Origin: Planctomycetota bacterium
GTDB taxonomy: Bacteria > Planctomycetota > UBA11346
NCBI GenBank assembly: GCA_028280785.1
Contig: JANQLF010000198.1
Coordinates: 1 to 42,021, forward strand
DNA length: 42,021 bases
Direction of reading: 5' to 3'
Below the pieces are notes generated by a model. That model saw only the letters and a list, made by a program, of their open reading frames with translations, was not told the DNA's origin and made no database searches. Made by a program: the position numbers and the translations under genes. Below are positions 32,771 to 41,360 of this stretch, piece after piece; within the stretch, counting starts at the first letter, position 1; each line of letters starts with the position of its first letter.

Positions 32771-33825
32771 TCATTTCTACACAAGTTAATTCGCACTGGT
32801 TAGCTGATAAACCCGGCATACGGAAATTTTGTTGGATTGCGCTAGGCCTTGCCTTTATCGGCACCGCGCTGTCGATGTTTTTACCATTCATTTCTATCGA
32901 CAAACCATTTAAACGACCAGCGCCATACAGCATTATTCAAACAATTTCTTTGATGTGGAATAAAGAGCTCTACCTCCTTGCCATTATCATTGCAGGATTT
33001 TCTGCTATTTTCCCATTTCTTAAACTAATGAGTATGGCCAATATACTCTATCAAATAGAAATTAATAATTTCCGATTGAAAACTTTACATATAGCCAGTC
33101 GCCTAGGTAAATGGTCAATGGTCGACGTTTTTATTGTCAGCATACTTCTTGGGATTGGTGAGAATCAGTTCGTTTTTAAAGTCTTTACTCACTTTGGACT
33201 CTACTTATTTACCTTTTCTATTTTACTCAGTATCGGGATGGGAATTTTTCTCAGCACCCTGGCCCACCAACACAAGGGTGAACACATTAAAACTCCTGAT
33301 GACTATGGTCATGGCCACAATGCCTTGAGCATTATTATCCTGAGTGTAGCCAGCGTCGCATTTATTAGTTTATGTGGCGTGCCTTTTTTAGAAATTGATG
33401 ATTGGAAATTGCGCGATCGCAACTTCACCCTCCTAACATTTATCGGTGCAATTTGGAATCAAGATGCGCCACTCTTAGCGATTTATTTTTGGATTGCGCT
33501 CCTACTCTTACCCTTTCTCGAAATTGCATCACTGTGGTTCTTAATCAGCAAAACGGGTGCTCGTTTATTCGACAATCGCTTGGCGCCTGCCTTCTCTCTG
33601 ATGCGACATTGGTCAACACTCGATGTCTTTTTAATCGCACTGATGATTTTTGTGGTCGAAGGTGAACAGTTTATCAGATTTCATATCAATCTCGGCTTTT
33701 GGCTGCTCGCTGTTACGTTGATTGCCTATAGCAGCCGTTACATTATTCGTTATCAAATCACCAAACGCTACCAAGCAAGCGAGCACGATGAGCGCCTACA
33801 AGAATCTGCTGAATCTCCTGAGTGA
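32758..33825 (+). CDS. PqiA-like integral membrane protein
   Basis: A 355-residue protein with two similar halves, each of about four membrane helices and the PqiA hallmark (LGKWSMVDVFIVSILL in the first half, MRHWSTLDVFLIALMIF in the second). PqiA proteins are inner-membrane partners of MCE lipid-transport systems such as PqiB. No MCE gene is nearby, and the Cys-x2-Cys motifs common in E. coli PqiA are not seen. The ATG at 32758 lies inside a strong hairpin without a ribosome binding site; an in-frame TTG is at 32746. It overlaps the carboxypeptidase gene by 38 bases. Confidence 0.75.
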   Translation: MSDHLISTQVNSHWLADKPGIRKFCWIALGLAFIGTALSMFLPFISIDKPFKRPAPYSIIQTISLMWNKELYLLAIIIAGFSAIFPFLKLMSMANILYQIEINNFRLKTLHIASRLGKWSMVDVFIVSILLGIGENQFVFKVFTHFGLYLFTFSILLSIGMGIFLSTLAHQHKGEHIKTPDDYGHGHNALSIIILSVASVAFISLCGVPFLEIDDWKLRDRNFTLLTFIGAIWNQDAPLLAIYFWIALLLLPFLEIASLWFLISKTGARLFDNRLAPAFSLMRHWSTLDVFLIALMIFVVEGEQFIRFHINLGFWLLAVTLIAYSSRYIIRYQITKRYQASEHDERLQESAESPE

Positions 33826-35266
33826 ACGGCAACACCTTTCCTTTTTTCAACGTCTCGGGTCTTGGGATCGCGAGTGCATTATGCCGAGTGCTGCTATGCC
33901 ACAGCGTACCAGCCACATGGTCTACTTAAGTCAAAAGATTCACGAATTTACCTGCAGTAATGAGTTCGCCGATGCGCTCAATGCTGCTGAAGCAGAAAAC
34001 AATAAATTAAGTGACGTTGAACAATGCAATCTGCGCTTCATTCGTCGTCTTTTTGATAATGAAAATGCCATGACGAGCGAATGGGTGAAACAATTTGCCG
34101 AACAACGTGGTAAAAATAGCAGCTCGTGGAAAAAAGCGCGTGCAGAAAGCGATTTCTCTCTCTTTCAAAAAGACTTAGAAAAAACTATTCAGCTACAACG
34201 CGAGCGTGCAGAACTGCTTGGTTATGAAGATCATATCTATGATGCACTTCATGATAAGTTTGAAATAGGGAGCAAGACCGCGGATGTACAACGCTTATTC
34301 GCAACACTAGCCCCAGCGACCAGTGATTTACTTGCTGAGATTAAAGATATATATCCTGAACCAATCGCGCCACCGCCAGGACCTTATTCAGAACAAGGTC
34401 AAATTAACATCACTGACGCTATTTTAGCAAGCATTGGTTTTAATACCGAACGCGGCACCCTTGGCACAACCGTTCACCCTTTTTGCAGTCGCATTGATGG
34501 AGACGACACACGCCTAGCAATTTGTTATGTTGAAGATAATGCACTGATTTACATTGGCTTATTAATGCACGAAGCAGGTCATGGTATTTATAACCAAGGA
34601 CTTCCTGAAAAGTTACTGAACCAACCTGCAGGCGATGCTATCAGCCTCGGCATACATGAATCACAAAGTCGACTTTTTGAAAATTATGTCGGACGCAGTA
34701 AAGCCTATTGCACTTGGTTATTACCATTCATGCAAAAACAATTTCCACAATATAAGGATGTGGACGTCGATACGTTTACCAAAATGCGCAATAGTGTTCA
34801 TGAATGTCGCATTCGCACGGCATCTGATGAAATTTCTTATAACTTGCATATCATTTTACGCTTTGAGATGGAACTGGCATTAATTAGTGGTGAACTCAAT
34901 GTCGCCGATCTCCCTGCTGCCTGGAATAAACGTTTCGAAGAATTATTTGGCTATGCAGTTCGTAATGATGCCGAAGGTTGCTTGCAAGATGTCCACTGGT
35001 CGATGGGCGCCTTTGGTTATTTCCCCACCTACACCATGGGCAATTGCTATGCCGCACAATTTTTCCACTACGCTAAACGCAACCTGCCGAAGCTTGATGA
35101 GGATATGGCCAAGGGTGACTGCAGTTCATTAGTGAAATGGCTAAATAAAAACATTCATCAACACGGCAGTCGCTACATGCCGAATGAGTTATGCATTAAA
35201 GTCACTGGTGAGCATTTGAATCCGACTTATTTGCTCAATAGTCTGCGTGTCAGATATTTAAACTAG
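33788..35266 (+). CDS. Metallocarboxypeptidase, family M32
   Basis: A 492-residue cytoplasmic zinc carboxypeptidase of the Taq/Pfu type. The zinc site HEAGH is at 261-265, followed by GIHESQSRLFENYVGRS with the third ligand Glu. Further family motifs are the HPFCSRIDGDDTRLA block and YNLHIILRFEMELALI. The family removes C-terminal residues except Pro from peptides. ATG 33788 lies within the end of the PqiA-like gene. A longer frame would extend further into that gene and is less likely. The usual length of about 500 residues supports this start. A family B repeat follows. Confidence 0.95.
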   Translation: MSAYKNLLNLLSERQHLSFFQRLGSWDRECIMPSAAMPQRTSHMVYLSQKIHEFTCSNEFADALNAAEAENNKLSDVEQCNLRFIRRLFDNENAMTSEWVKQFAEQRGKNSSSWKKARAESDFSLFQKDLEKTIQLQRERAELLGYEDHIYDALHDKFEIGSKTADVQRLFATLAPATSDLLAEIKDIYPEPIAPPPGPYSEQGQINITDAILASIGFNTERGTLGTTVHPFCSRIDGDDTRLAICYVEDNALIYIGLLMHEAGHGIYNQGLPEKLLNQPAGDAISLGIHESQSRLFENYVGRSKAYCTWLLPFMQKQFPQYKDVDVDTFTKMRNSVHECRIRTASDEISYNLHIILRFEMELALISGELNVADLPAAWNKRFEELFGYAVRNDAEGCLQDVHWSMGAFGYFPTYTMGNCYAAQFFHYAKRNLPKLDEDMAKGDCSSLVKWLNKNIHQHGSRYMPNELCIKVTGEHLNPTYLLNSLRVRYLN

Positions 35267-35271
35267 TTTTT

Positions 35272-35448
35272 GAACCACAGATGGACACGAATTAACAAAA
35301 ATCGTGACAAATGACGAAAACGATTACCTGGGAGCGCGACCGTCCTCGGTCGCTGTTAAGCGTAACTGCGGGCGAGACGCCCGCGCTCCCAGAGGAATTT
35401 GCACAGCACAGAAATTATATTTTATTAATCTGTGTTTATCTGTGGTTC
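35272..35448. repeat. Family B repeat with family C unit nested inside
   Basis: GAACCACAGAT (35272-35282) and ATCTGTGGTTC (35438-35448) match the ends of the 4360-4462 repeat. Inside, CTGGGAGCGCG (35328-35338) and CGCGCTCCCAG (35382-35392) form outer arms around two hairpins: GCGACCG-TCCT-CGGTCGC and GCGGGCG-AGA-CGCCCGC. The result is a cruciform-capable unit placed within a family B element, between the convergent ends of the carboxypeptidase and fumarase genes. Confidence 0.82.
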
Positions 35449-35460
35449 TAATAAAAAAAA

Positions 35461-36030
35461 TCACATAAAACTATTCAATACGTCAGCACTACTTTCCTGC
35501 ACCTCTTTATGTAGAGATCCACCGTGACTATCCATCGTCACGATTACTGGAAATTTCACGACTTGTAGATGCCAGATGGCTTCGGGGCTACCGAGGTCCA
35601 TCCAATCGACGCCGAGTACTTTTTCGATGCGATCGGCGCAGACTTGTGCAGCGCCGCCAATGGCGTGGAAATAACAACAACCGTATTCTTGGCAGGCAGC
35701 CAATGTTTTTGGGCCCATGCCACCTTTACCTATCACACCGCGAATACCATGGTCGCGCATCACTTCCCATTGATAAGGCTCTTCGCGAATACTCGTGGTT
35801 GGTCCGGCAGCCTTACACACATAGCCACCGTTTTCCTCAACCATCACGGGGCCGCAGTGATAAATAATCATACCGTTTAAATCGACGGGCGGTTTTTCAC
35901 CGTTGTGCAAACGATGATGCACAGCGTCGCGCCCGGTATACAGCAAACCAGTTATTTCGACGGTATCGCCAACTTTTAATGCGCGAATTTGTTCTTCGGT
36001 AGCGGGTGTACTTAATTCAACAACTGCCAT
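35461..36030 (-). CDS. Class I fumarate hydratase, beta subunit
   Basis: The 189-residue protein matches the C-terminal half of class I fumarases (FumA/TtdB type). It shows LLYTGRDAVHHRL, the substrate-binding AAGPTTS, the catalytic-region KGGMGPKT and GGAAQV. With the alpha subunit it would interconvert fumarate and malate in the citric acid cycle; tartrate dehydratase is the main alternative. ATG 36030 has AAGGA eight bases upstream. It begins 11 bases after the alpha-subunit gene in the same direction. A repeat with strong hairpins follows its stop and may end transcription. Confidence 0.92.
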   Translation of the reverse strand: MAVVELSTPATEEQIRALKVGDTVEITGLLYTGRDAVHHRLHNGEKPPVDLNGMIIYHCGPVMVEENGGYVCKAAGPTTSIREEPYQWEVMRDHGIRGVIGKGGMGPKTLAACQEYGCCYFHAIGGAAQVCADRIEKVLGVDWMDLGSPEAIWHLQVVKFPVIVTMDSHGGSLHKEVQESSADVLNSFM

Positions 36031-36041
36031 GTGATATTCCT

Positions 36042-36932
36042 TTAATATAACCACTCATTAATCGCGCCTTCAGCATCAAGGGTCACTCCCTGACGACGAA
36101 AGGCCCAACACATATAGGAAATGCTGACATAAAAACTTGCAGGCACACGATTTTGTTTGCCAACTTTACAACCGAGCAAGGTATTATTGCCACCAAAGCC
36201 CATTGGGCCAATGCCAGATTTATTCGCTTTTTCCATAATGCGTTCTTCAAGTGCGCCTAATTCTTCATCTTTATTTGTATCATCTAAAGTGCGCAGCAAT
36301 TGTTCTTTAGAAAACGAATAACCAGAAGCACGATCACCGCCAATACACACACCCAAAATACCAGGGCCACAACCTTTACCTTGAGCTAATAAGACCGCTT
36401 CAAGAATGGCGTTTTCAACACCTTTCATATCACGGCCACCCAATTTTGGATGCGGCAAACTAAATTGCGCGCCAACATTTTCGCAACCACCACCCTTTAA
36501 CATTAATCGCACATCGACGTAGTCTTTGCGCCACTGATGAAAGTGAAAAATAGGACTGCCAGGGCCAATATTATTTCCTGAATTTTTTCCAGTAACGCTA
36601 TCGACAGAATTTTGTCGCAGATAACCTTTTTCCGTTGCTTCTTTGACTGCTTCAATAGCTGTTTCTTCAAAAATAATTTGGTCGTAGCCAACTGGCGTGT
36701 GCACATTGAAAATAATCGTACCGGTATCTTGGCAAATTGGCTGACTGGCATCGCGCGCCATATCAACATTGCACGAAATCACATCCAAGGCGTAAGCCGC
36801 ATTCGAGCCATCCTCTTCAGTAGACTTGGCTGCTTGCACAGCGTTGACGACATCCTTGGGTAAATCACTCGATGTTTTGCGAATAAGTTCGAGCAATGAG
36901 GCTTGTAGGCTGACAGCGGTACTAGTCGACAT
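36042..36932 (-). CDS. Class I fumarate hydratase, alpha subunit
   Basis: The 296-residue protein corresponds to the N-terminal, iron-sulfur-binding part of class I fumarases. The three expected 4Fe-4S cysteines are C67 (PICQDTG), C196 (ILGVCIGGD) and C255 (LLGCKVG). GPGSPIFHFHQW and GIGPMGFGG are also conserved. Split two-gene fumarases of this kind occur in archaea and several bacterial phyla, whereas E. coli FumA is one fused chain. ATG 36932 has GGAG upstream and is preferred over an in-frame GTG 12 bases earlier. Tartrate dehydratase cannot be excluded. It heads the two-gene unit. Confidence 0.92.
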   Translation of the reverse strand: MSTSTAVSLQASLLELIRKTSSDLPKDVVNAVQAAKSTEEDGSNAAYALDVISCNVDMARDASQPICQDTGTIIFNVHTPVGYDQIIFEETAIEAVKEATEKGYLRQNSVDSVTGKNSGNNIGPGSPIFHFHQWRKDYVDVRLMLKGGGCENVGAQFSLPHPKLGGRDMKGVENAILEAVLLAQGKGCGPGILGVCIGGDRASGYSFSKEQLLRTLDDTNKDEELGALEERIMEKANKSGIGPMGFGGNNTLLGCKVGKQNRVPASFYVSISYMCWAFRRQGVTLDAEGAINEWLY

Positions 36933-37244
36933 AATTGGCTCCACATAACGGACAATTTTAAACTGTTCATTGGGTTATCGCAGCCGCCCCGAGCCCTTCA
37001 AGCCCCCTTGAAAACCGCGTCTGTGGCTTGTCGATCAACGACGCCATAACAAGGTTCTCGCTTTTGTCGGATATGGGTTTATACTGACCCTTAGTAGTTA
37101 TAAGTTACGTTATATCAGTATACTAGAAAGGGTAAAACTCTTCTTGCCTGAGTAAGGGGTTAGCTGGTATACTTGGCTAGTTAAGACTACTGGCGTTATG
37201 GCTTTAACTTAGATGCTATGCCGCCCTTTGATTCAGGAGCATTC
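36933..37244. promoter_or_regulatory. 312-bp divergent intergenic region with an inverted TATACTGA motif
   Basis: The gap between the fumarase and 3D-like genes contains TATACTGA (37080-37087) and its inverse TCAGTATA (37115-37122), 35 bp apart. Several TATACT-like boxes (37082, 37119, 37172) could be -10 elements, but no full promoter can be chosen. AGGAG at 37235-37239 is the ribosome binding site for the GTG at 37245. No gene is visible in the gap. Confidence 0.35.
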
Positions 37245-38171
37245 GTGGGTGAACGCACCGAACGTTTGATTCGAGAAAGTGCAGTCCTGCCGGTTAGCCG
37301 TCTGGACCACAGCGCTATTGCCGATCCGGAGCCAAGCTTTTGGCAACGGCATCGTAAGGGGCTTAGTCTCACAGCAGTTTTCTTGATCATGGTTTTCGCC
37401 GGTGCTACCTATGCGATGAATACCATTCGTCCGTTTAGTAGTGCCGTTGATCTGAATGTGTTAAATCACCAATTAGAAGTCTTGATCGCACCCGAACCAT
37501 TAACACCGACGGTGAAAGAAACCGTTGCGGATGTAGAAACAAAACCAGCAACTGAAGAATTAGAGCTGAAAGAAAATAATCCAGCCAGTAGCCAAGTAAA
37601 AACTTGGTTCCCCATTGCTGATGAATTATTTTGGAAGCCGCAAGATTACCCTAATGTCGGTAAAGATGCGACGCGCGTTTTTGTAGTGACGATTCGTGCA
37701 CGCGTTACTGCTTACACACCCTACGACCATGCACAGTCGCATCCGCAGTGGGCTGATGGTGTCGTAGCCTGGCATCCACGTAATCGTAAGCGCCGCGTTA
37801 CAGCACACCCTTACTGCTTAGCATCTGACTGGACACAATTTCCTGGTGGTGCAACCTTTATTCGCGTTCCCGGTTATATGCCCAAGTCATTTCCATCTTT
37901 TCCAGAAAACTTCCGCGTTGTCGATGATAAATGTGGACGTGCGCGTTTAGATAATCGCAATGGTATGCAACCAGTTATCGACGTACGTTACTTAACCCGC
38001 CATAGTGCTATCAGTGGCGGTAAAGATGCCTGGGGCATGAAACAATTAGACGTCGAAGTTATCTTCCCAGCCAACTTCCAAATCCCACGTTCATTAACTC
38101 GTTGGATAGTCAGTGCTGAATGGCGCACCTATGAAAACGGCGAACTAATTAAGAGCGAAACGGTTCAGTAA
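37245..38171 (+). CDS. Membrane-anchored 3D (double-psi beta-barrel-like) domain protein
   Basis: The 308-residue product has a cytoplasmic N-terminus (about 33 residues), one membrane segment (about 37-58), a Pro/Glu-rich linker, and a C-terminal domain from about residue 140. That domain shows VTAYTPYD, VAWHP, ATFIRVPGY, FRVVDDKCG and PVIDVRYLTRHSA, the pattern of 3D domains found in lytic transglycosylases and RlpA/Rpf-like cell-wall proteins, where Asp residues are catalytic. It may therefore act on peptidoglycan in the periplasm. GTG 37245 has AGGAG 5 bases upstream; ATG 37218 is possible but lacks one. The 3' end of the gene is duplicated downstream. Confidence 0.6.
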   Translation: MGERTERLIRESAVLPVSRLDHSAIADPEPSFWQRHRKGLSLTAVFLIMVFAGATYAMNTIRPFSSAVDLNVLNHQLEVLIAPEPLTPTVKETVADVETKPATEELELKENNPASSQVKTWFPIADELFWKPQDYPNVGKDATRVFVVTIRARVTAYTPYDHAQSHPQWADGVVAWHPRNRKRRVTAHPYCLASDWTQFPGGATFIRVPGYMPKSFPSFPENFRVVDDKCGRARLDNRNGMQPVIDVRYLTRHSAISGGKDAWGMKQLDVEVIFPANFQIPRSLTRWIVSAEWRTYENGELIKSETVQ

Positions 38172-38205
38172 AGGCGAGTTCTCGAGCCAGCCTGCGCCGA
38201 GATGT
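38103..38205 (+). repeat. 103-bp direct repeat, left copy (3' end of 3D-like gene)
   Basis: It covers the last 23 codons with stop of the 3D-like gene and 34 bases after it. The right copy is 38298-38400, the same length with five mismatches, all in the coding half. The 92 bases between the copies carry the body of a family A element. Confidence 0.9.
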
Positions 38206-38297
38206 GGTTGAGCTACTTGCTCAAATTTTTTCGAAGAAAAAATAACGATCGACAAAGCATGCGGGGGGCCTGGGGGCAGAGCCCCCAAAACAAAAGC
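38172..38297 (+). repeat. Family A double-hairpin element
   Basis: Starting right after the stop of the 3D-like gene, it holds GGCGAGTTCTCGAGCC, TGCGCCGA, the hairpin TTGAGC-TACTT-GCTCAA (38208-38224), an A/T spacer, ACAAAGCATGCG and the hairpin TGGGGGC-AGA-GCCCCCA (38271-38287). The minus-strand element at 27696-27811 has the same order with compensating changes in both hairpin stems, so the secondary structure is conserved. Confidence 0.82.
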
Positions 38298-38400
38298 TGG
38301 ATTGTCAGTGCCGAATGGCGCGCCTATGAAAACGGCGAGTTAATTAAGAGCGAAACGGTTCAGTAAAGGCGAGTTCTCGAGCCAGCCTGCGCCGAGATGT
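38298..38400 (+). pseudogene. Duplicated 3' fragment of the 3D-like gene, right direct-repeat copy
   Basis: Bases 38298-38369 would encode WIVSAEWRAYENGELIKSE followed by TVQ and a stop, the same ending as the 3D-like protein except one Thr to Ala change. Of five substitutions, four are synonymous. The fragment has no start or promoter and cannot make a protein alone. It ends two bases before the stop of the convergent ATP-grasp gene. Confidence 0.85.
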
Positions 38401-38402
38401 CA

Positions 38403-39140
38403 TTAACTGACCAATTGCATCCATCGGCTAGCAATTAATTCATAATATTCATCAGCGCCGATTTTATAAGCACCTAAGCCAAAGCCATCATTCACTTCTA
38501 TAAGAATGGTATCGCCTGTGTTGTTAACACCGAAATCCATTGCAAATCCAGCAACCGATTCTTCACTACTTGTCATTTTATTCAGAGCATTATCAACAAC
38601 ACTCCTATCCAGACTAACATTTTTATCGCCATCATAATGCGAAATATTAATTATCTCTCCATTACTTATATAGACACGGTATTCCGTCATAAAATTCACC
38701 AATTCACTACACCAAATTTTTGTGCTATCAGAAATATCACCCAGCACACTGATATCCATCAATGAACTAATTTTAGTCCCGGTAAATCGCTTGGTATCAT
38801 CGTAGGGCTTGGCAAATACGGCTTTACCACTGCCTTCAGTAAAATAATTCTTCAATTCTCTTAGGCTTGAAATCCATACTTTTCTTTGGAGATAATCTCG
38901 GAGACAATGTGGATAGCAGAGTAGTTGAGGCAGTTCCTTCTCTAATTGAGCAAGAGCACCAGTAACGGATTTTACCGTTCCAGCAAAAAATACATCATCT
39001 GATAAATCAAGCACACGCCGTTGAATGTGTTTGAGCGAATACCACTCTATTGGAATACCTCTTTTGGTTATGGCCTCTGCTAGCAATTCTTCCTCAAGCT
39101 CACCTGAATCTTTCAACAAGTAAGCCTTTGAAAAGTCCAC
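38403..39140 (-). CDS. ATP-grasp domain protein (DUF4343-like)
   Basis: A 245-residue protein with features of ATP-grasp ligases: FAKPYDDTKRFTG in the nucleotide-binding part, WCSELVNFMTEYRVYISNGE, and a C-terminal AGFAMDFGVNNTGDTILIEVNDGFGLG with Asp, Glu and Asn placed as metal ligands. Such proteins form amide or ester bonds using ATP, and this subgroup is of unknown function. The start is a GTG at 39140 that overlaps the stop of the upstream gene (TAGTG), with AAGGA six bases before it. It is last in a coupled run from trpC through cmk. Confidence 0.75.
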   Translation of the reverse strand: MDFSKAYLLKDSGELEEELLAEAITKRGIPIEWYSLKHIQRRVLDLSDDVFFAGTVKSVTGALAQLEKELPQLLCYPHCLRDYLQRKVWISSLRELKNYFTEGSGKAVFAKPYDDTKRFTGTKISSLMDISVLGDISDSTKIWCSELVNFMTEYRVYISNGEIINISHYDGDKNVSLDRSVVDNALNKMTSSEESVAGFAMDFGVNNTGDTILIEVNDGFGLGAYKIGADEYYELIASRWMQLVS

Positions 39141-39745
39141 TACTCTTCCTTTACGCAGCAGAACTCTTCATCGAGTCGCGCATAATTAATATCATCAGCA
39201 AGAATCTGCTCCAATTCATCTTCGCTGATGACGCCGTAAAAGTTTTCCTGCGTCGGCTGTAAAGGGCGCTCGACTAATTCCTGTAGTCGTTCGTTCCATT
39301 GTTCTGGCATAAATGCTGCAATAACGTCAACAAAATGATGCAATGTTTGTTCTGCTTCTTTGGCGTTGCTTCGTTCGACCAAAAACGTATTTGCTAATTC
39401 ATCAAGCATCATGTGGTAAATAGTACTTTGAAAATCTGGGGCATAGAGCACACCAACTTCATCTTCATCCGGACAAAAAACCATCGCTTCACTATGATCA
39501 TAATCGATGTTTGGATACCAAGCCCACAAGTGACCACTTAAGGTATGCGCACAGGGTATCAGCCCATCAATTAAATGCTTATCATAAACCCAAGCCAGAA
39601 TTTGATCGGCACTAAACCATTCGAGATCGGTAAATTGTAAATAATTTTCATGGTGCCGATCGAAACAACCAATAGCACGCATCTCTTTATACAAAGATGG
39701 CAGATTAAATTTATAACGATCTTCAATTGCAGAATCAGAGTCCAT
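39140..39745 (-). CDS. SMI1/KNR4 (SUKH)-like protein
   Basis: The 201-residue acidic protein resembles SUKH-superfamily proteins: FNLPSLYKEMRAIGC, an aromatic-rich YLQFTDLEWFSADQIL, and LIPCAHTLSGHLWAWYP, followed by DFQSTIYHMMLDEL. SUKH proteins include immunity proteins against bacterial toxins, but many are of unknown role. No toxin gene is adjacent. It overlaps the membrane-protein gene by 11 bases and touches the ATP-grasp gene, so the three are expressed together. The family assignment is from pattern only. Confidence 0.55.
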   Translation of the reverse strand: MDSDSAIEDRYKFNLPSLYKEMRAIGCFDRHHENYLQFTDLEWFSADQILAWVYDKHLIDGLIPCAHTLSGHLWAWYPNIDYDHSEAMVFCPDEDEVGVLYAPDFQSTIYHMMLDELANTFLVERSNAKEAEQTLHHFVDVIAAFMPEQWNERLQELVERPLQPTQENFYGVISEDELEQILADDINYARLDEEFCCVKEE

Positions 39746-40064
39746 ATTGCACTATCGCCCTATTTGTTTCAAACATTAAAAAACCTAAAAAGAAAGCAGA
39801 GAGTATAACATAGGCTAATATCATTACATCCACTCGCTTGATGCGTACAGCTTCAGGCTCTCGTATATCAACTGATAGATGCCTTAGCGCTGCATAAAAA
39901 TAAATAATTGGCGATATATAAAGAAAATGCAACAAATAACGAACCCTATCAGTAAAACCAAATAGTTCACTTTCTACAGCATAGTGAAATCTGGTAATAA
40001 AAATAATTCCAACAACACCCATAAGCAGGGCTAACAAACGCATACAAATTTTAATATGTATCAT
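39735..40064 (-). CDS. Small membrane protein, three helices
   Basis: 109 residues with hydrophobic segments at about 7-24, 43-62 and 79-100 and a basic loop (REPEAVRIKRVD) between the second and third, expected in the cytoplasm. No family recognised. Its ATG overlaps the cmk stop by 4 bases and its end overlaps the SUKH-like gene by 11 bases, which strongly supports it as a real coupled gene. Confidence 0.65.
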   Translation of the reverse strand: MIHIKICMRLLALLMGVVGIIFITRFHYAVESELFGFTDRVRYLLHFLYISPIIYFYAALRHLSVDIREPEAVRIKRVDVMILAYVILSAFFLGFLMFETNRAIVQYGL

Positions 40065-40744
40065 TGGTGATCGCGTAAATGATCGCAGCGCTTGAGGGCC
40101 TCTGCAACAATCATATCAATCACTTCATCGGAACTGATACTATCCGTATCAATATACATGGCGTCTTCGGTCACACGTAATCCACCAACATCACGGTTGG
40201 TATCACGCTCATCACGTTGTTTAATATCAGCAATTATCTGCTCTATTGGCGGTGCTTCACCCTGTCCCTGCCATTGCGTTAAACGTCGGCGTGCACGCTC
40301 TTCGGCACTTGCATCGAGATAGACTTTGAGTGGCGCAAAGGGACAGATCACCGTTGTTGTATCACGCCCCTCAAGTGCCGCATCATGACCGCGTACAATA
40401 TTTTGCTGCAGTGCAACGAGATAAGCACGACAGTCGTTATTATTCGCAACACGATAAATTTCAGCAGTAATTTCCGGGGTACGTATGCGCTCACCAAGTT
40501 CTTCGCCATCCAAACGCACTTGTCCATCAGCAGCAAAATCAATGCGCCGCGCACGCACGTCATTAGCTACCGCCTCGGCATTATCTAAATCAATGCCATC
40601 GCGAACTAAACCAAGCGTCGCCGCACGATACATGGCACCGGTATCTAAAAATAAAATATTTAAACGCCGTGCGACTTCTTTGCATACCGTGCTTTTTCCA
40701 GCACCAGCCGGTCCATCCATGGCAATGACCATTGGATTAGCCAT
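40061..40744 (-). CDS. cmk: Cytidylate kinase
   Basis: Cmk phosphorylates CMP and dCMP. The 227-residue protein has the P-loop DGPAGAGKST near residue 10, the nucleotide-binding LDTGAMYRAATLG, the CMP-binding RTPEI, and the lid region RARRRLTQWQGQG. GRDTTTVICPFAPLKVYLDAS matches the family's GRDIGTV-FP-A motif with small changes. It overlaps trpF by 8 bases and the membrane gene by 4, placing a nucleotide kinase inside a tryptophan-synthesis transcript. Coupling of trp genes to cmk is probably positional rather than functional. Confidence 0.95.
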   Translation of the reverse strand: MANPMVIAMDGPAGAGKSTVCKEVARRLNILFLDTGAMYRAATLGLVRDGIDLDNAEAVANDVRARRIDFAADGQVRLDGEELGERIRTPEITAEIYRVANNNDCRAYLVALQQNIVRGHDAALEGRDTTTVICPFAPLKVYLDASAEERARRRLTQWQGQGEAPPIEQIIADIKQRDERDTNRDVGGLRVTEDAMYIDTDSISSDEVIDMIVAEALKRCDHLRDHQ

Positions 40745-41360
40745 GACAATTGCTCACTGCATTAACAAAGTCTTGCATTTTTTGTGGATCTTTTTTTCCT
40801 GGCGCCGACTCAATACCACTAGCACAATCGACTGCGGTCGGTTTGCATTGCTGAATGCCTGCACACACCGTCTGCGGATTTAAACCACCTGCCAACATAA
40901 ACGGCTTAAGTGAAGTCCAATGCTTCATCAATTCATAATTCCACGATGCACCAGTACCACCTTCTGCACCAGGAACATAGGCATCTAATAAAACAAGGTC
41001 GGCGTTTGATGCCTGCGCTGCTGCAACACTGGCCTCATCCTGAATGCGAAATGCTTTAATAACTTTGTAGCTTTCTTTCCAATAATTAATCTCGTCTTCA
41101 TCTTCTTGACCGTGCAATTGTACATAGTCACATTGTGCAGCTCGCAGACACTCGTGCATGTAATCACGTTCATTATCAACAAATAATCCAACACGGCTAA
41201 TCTGCATGGGTACCACACCGGTCATAGCCGCTGCTTGTTCAGCACTTATTTTGCGTGGCCCTTTGGCGAAATTAAACCCGACATAACGAATCGGTAAGGC
41301 CACCGCTGCTTCAAGGTCTGCCTGGTTGGTAATACCACAAAATTTGATGTCAGCGCTCAA
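40737..41360 (-). CDS. trpF: Phosphoribosylanthranilate isomerase
   Basis: TrpF performs the Amadori rearrangement in tryptophan synthesis. The 207-residue TIM barrel has the catalytic Cys in KFCGIT, the strand VGFNFAKGPRKIS, VQLHGQED, the catalytic Asp in LLDAY, and the phosphate-binding segments MLAGGLNP and VDCASGIES. It is a separate gene here, not fused to trpC as in E. coli. Its start overlaps the trpC stop by 4 bases, and its end overlaps cmk by 8, so translation of trpC, trpF and cmk is coupled. Confidence 0.96.
   Translation of the reverse strand: MSADIKFCGITNQADLEAAVALPIRYVGFNFAKGPRKISAEQAAAMTGVVPMQISRVGLFVDNERDYMHECLRAAQCDYVQLHGQEDEDEINYWKESYKVIKAFRIQDEASVAAAQASNADLVLLDAYVPGAEGGTGASWNYELMKHWTSLKPFMLAGGLNPQTVCAGIQQCKPTAVDCASGIESAPGKKDPQKMQDFVNAVSNCHG

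Noticed and set aside
36985..37075. Possible tRNA in the fumarase-3D gap
   Set aside because: No cloverleaf with acceptor and T-arm could be formed, and the T-loop consensus is absent.
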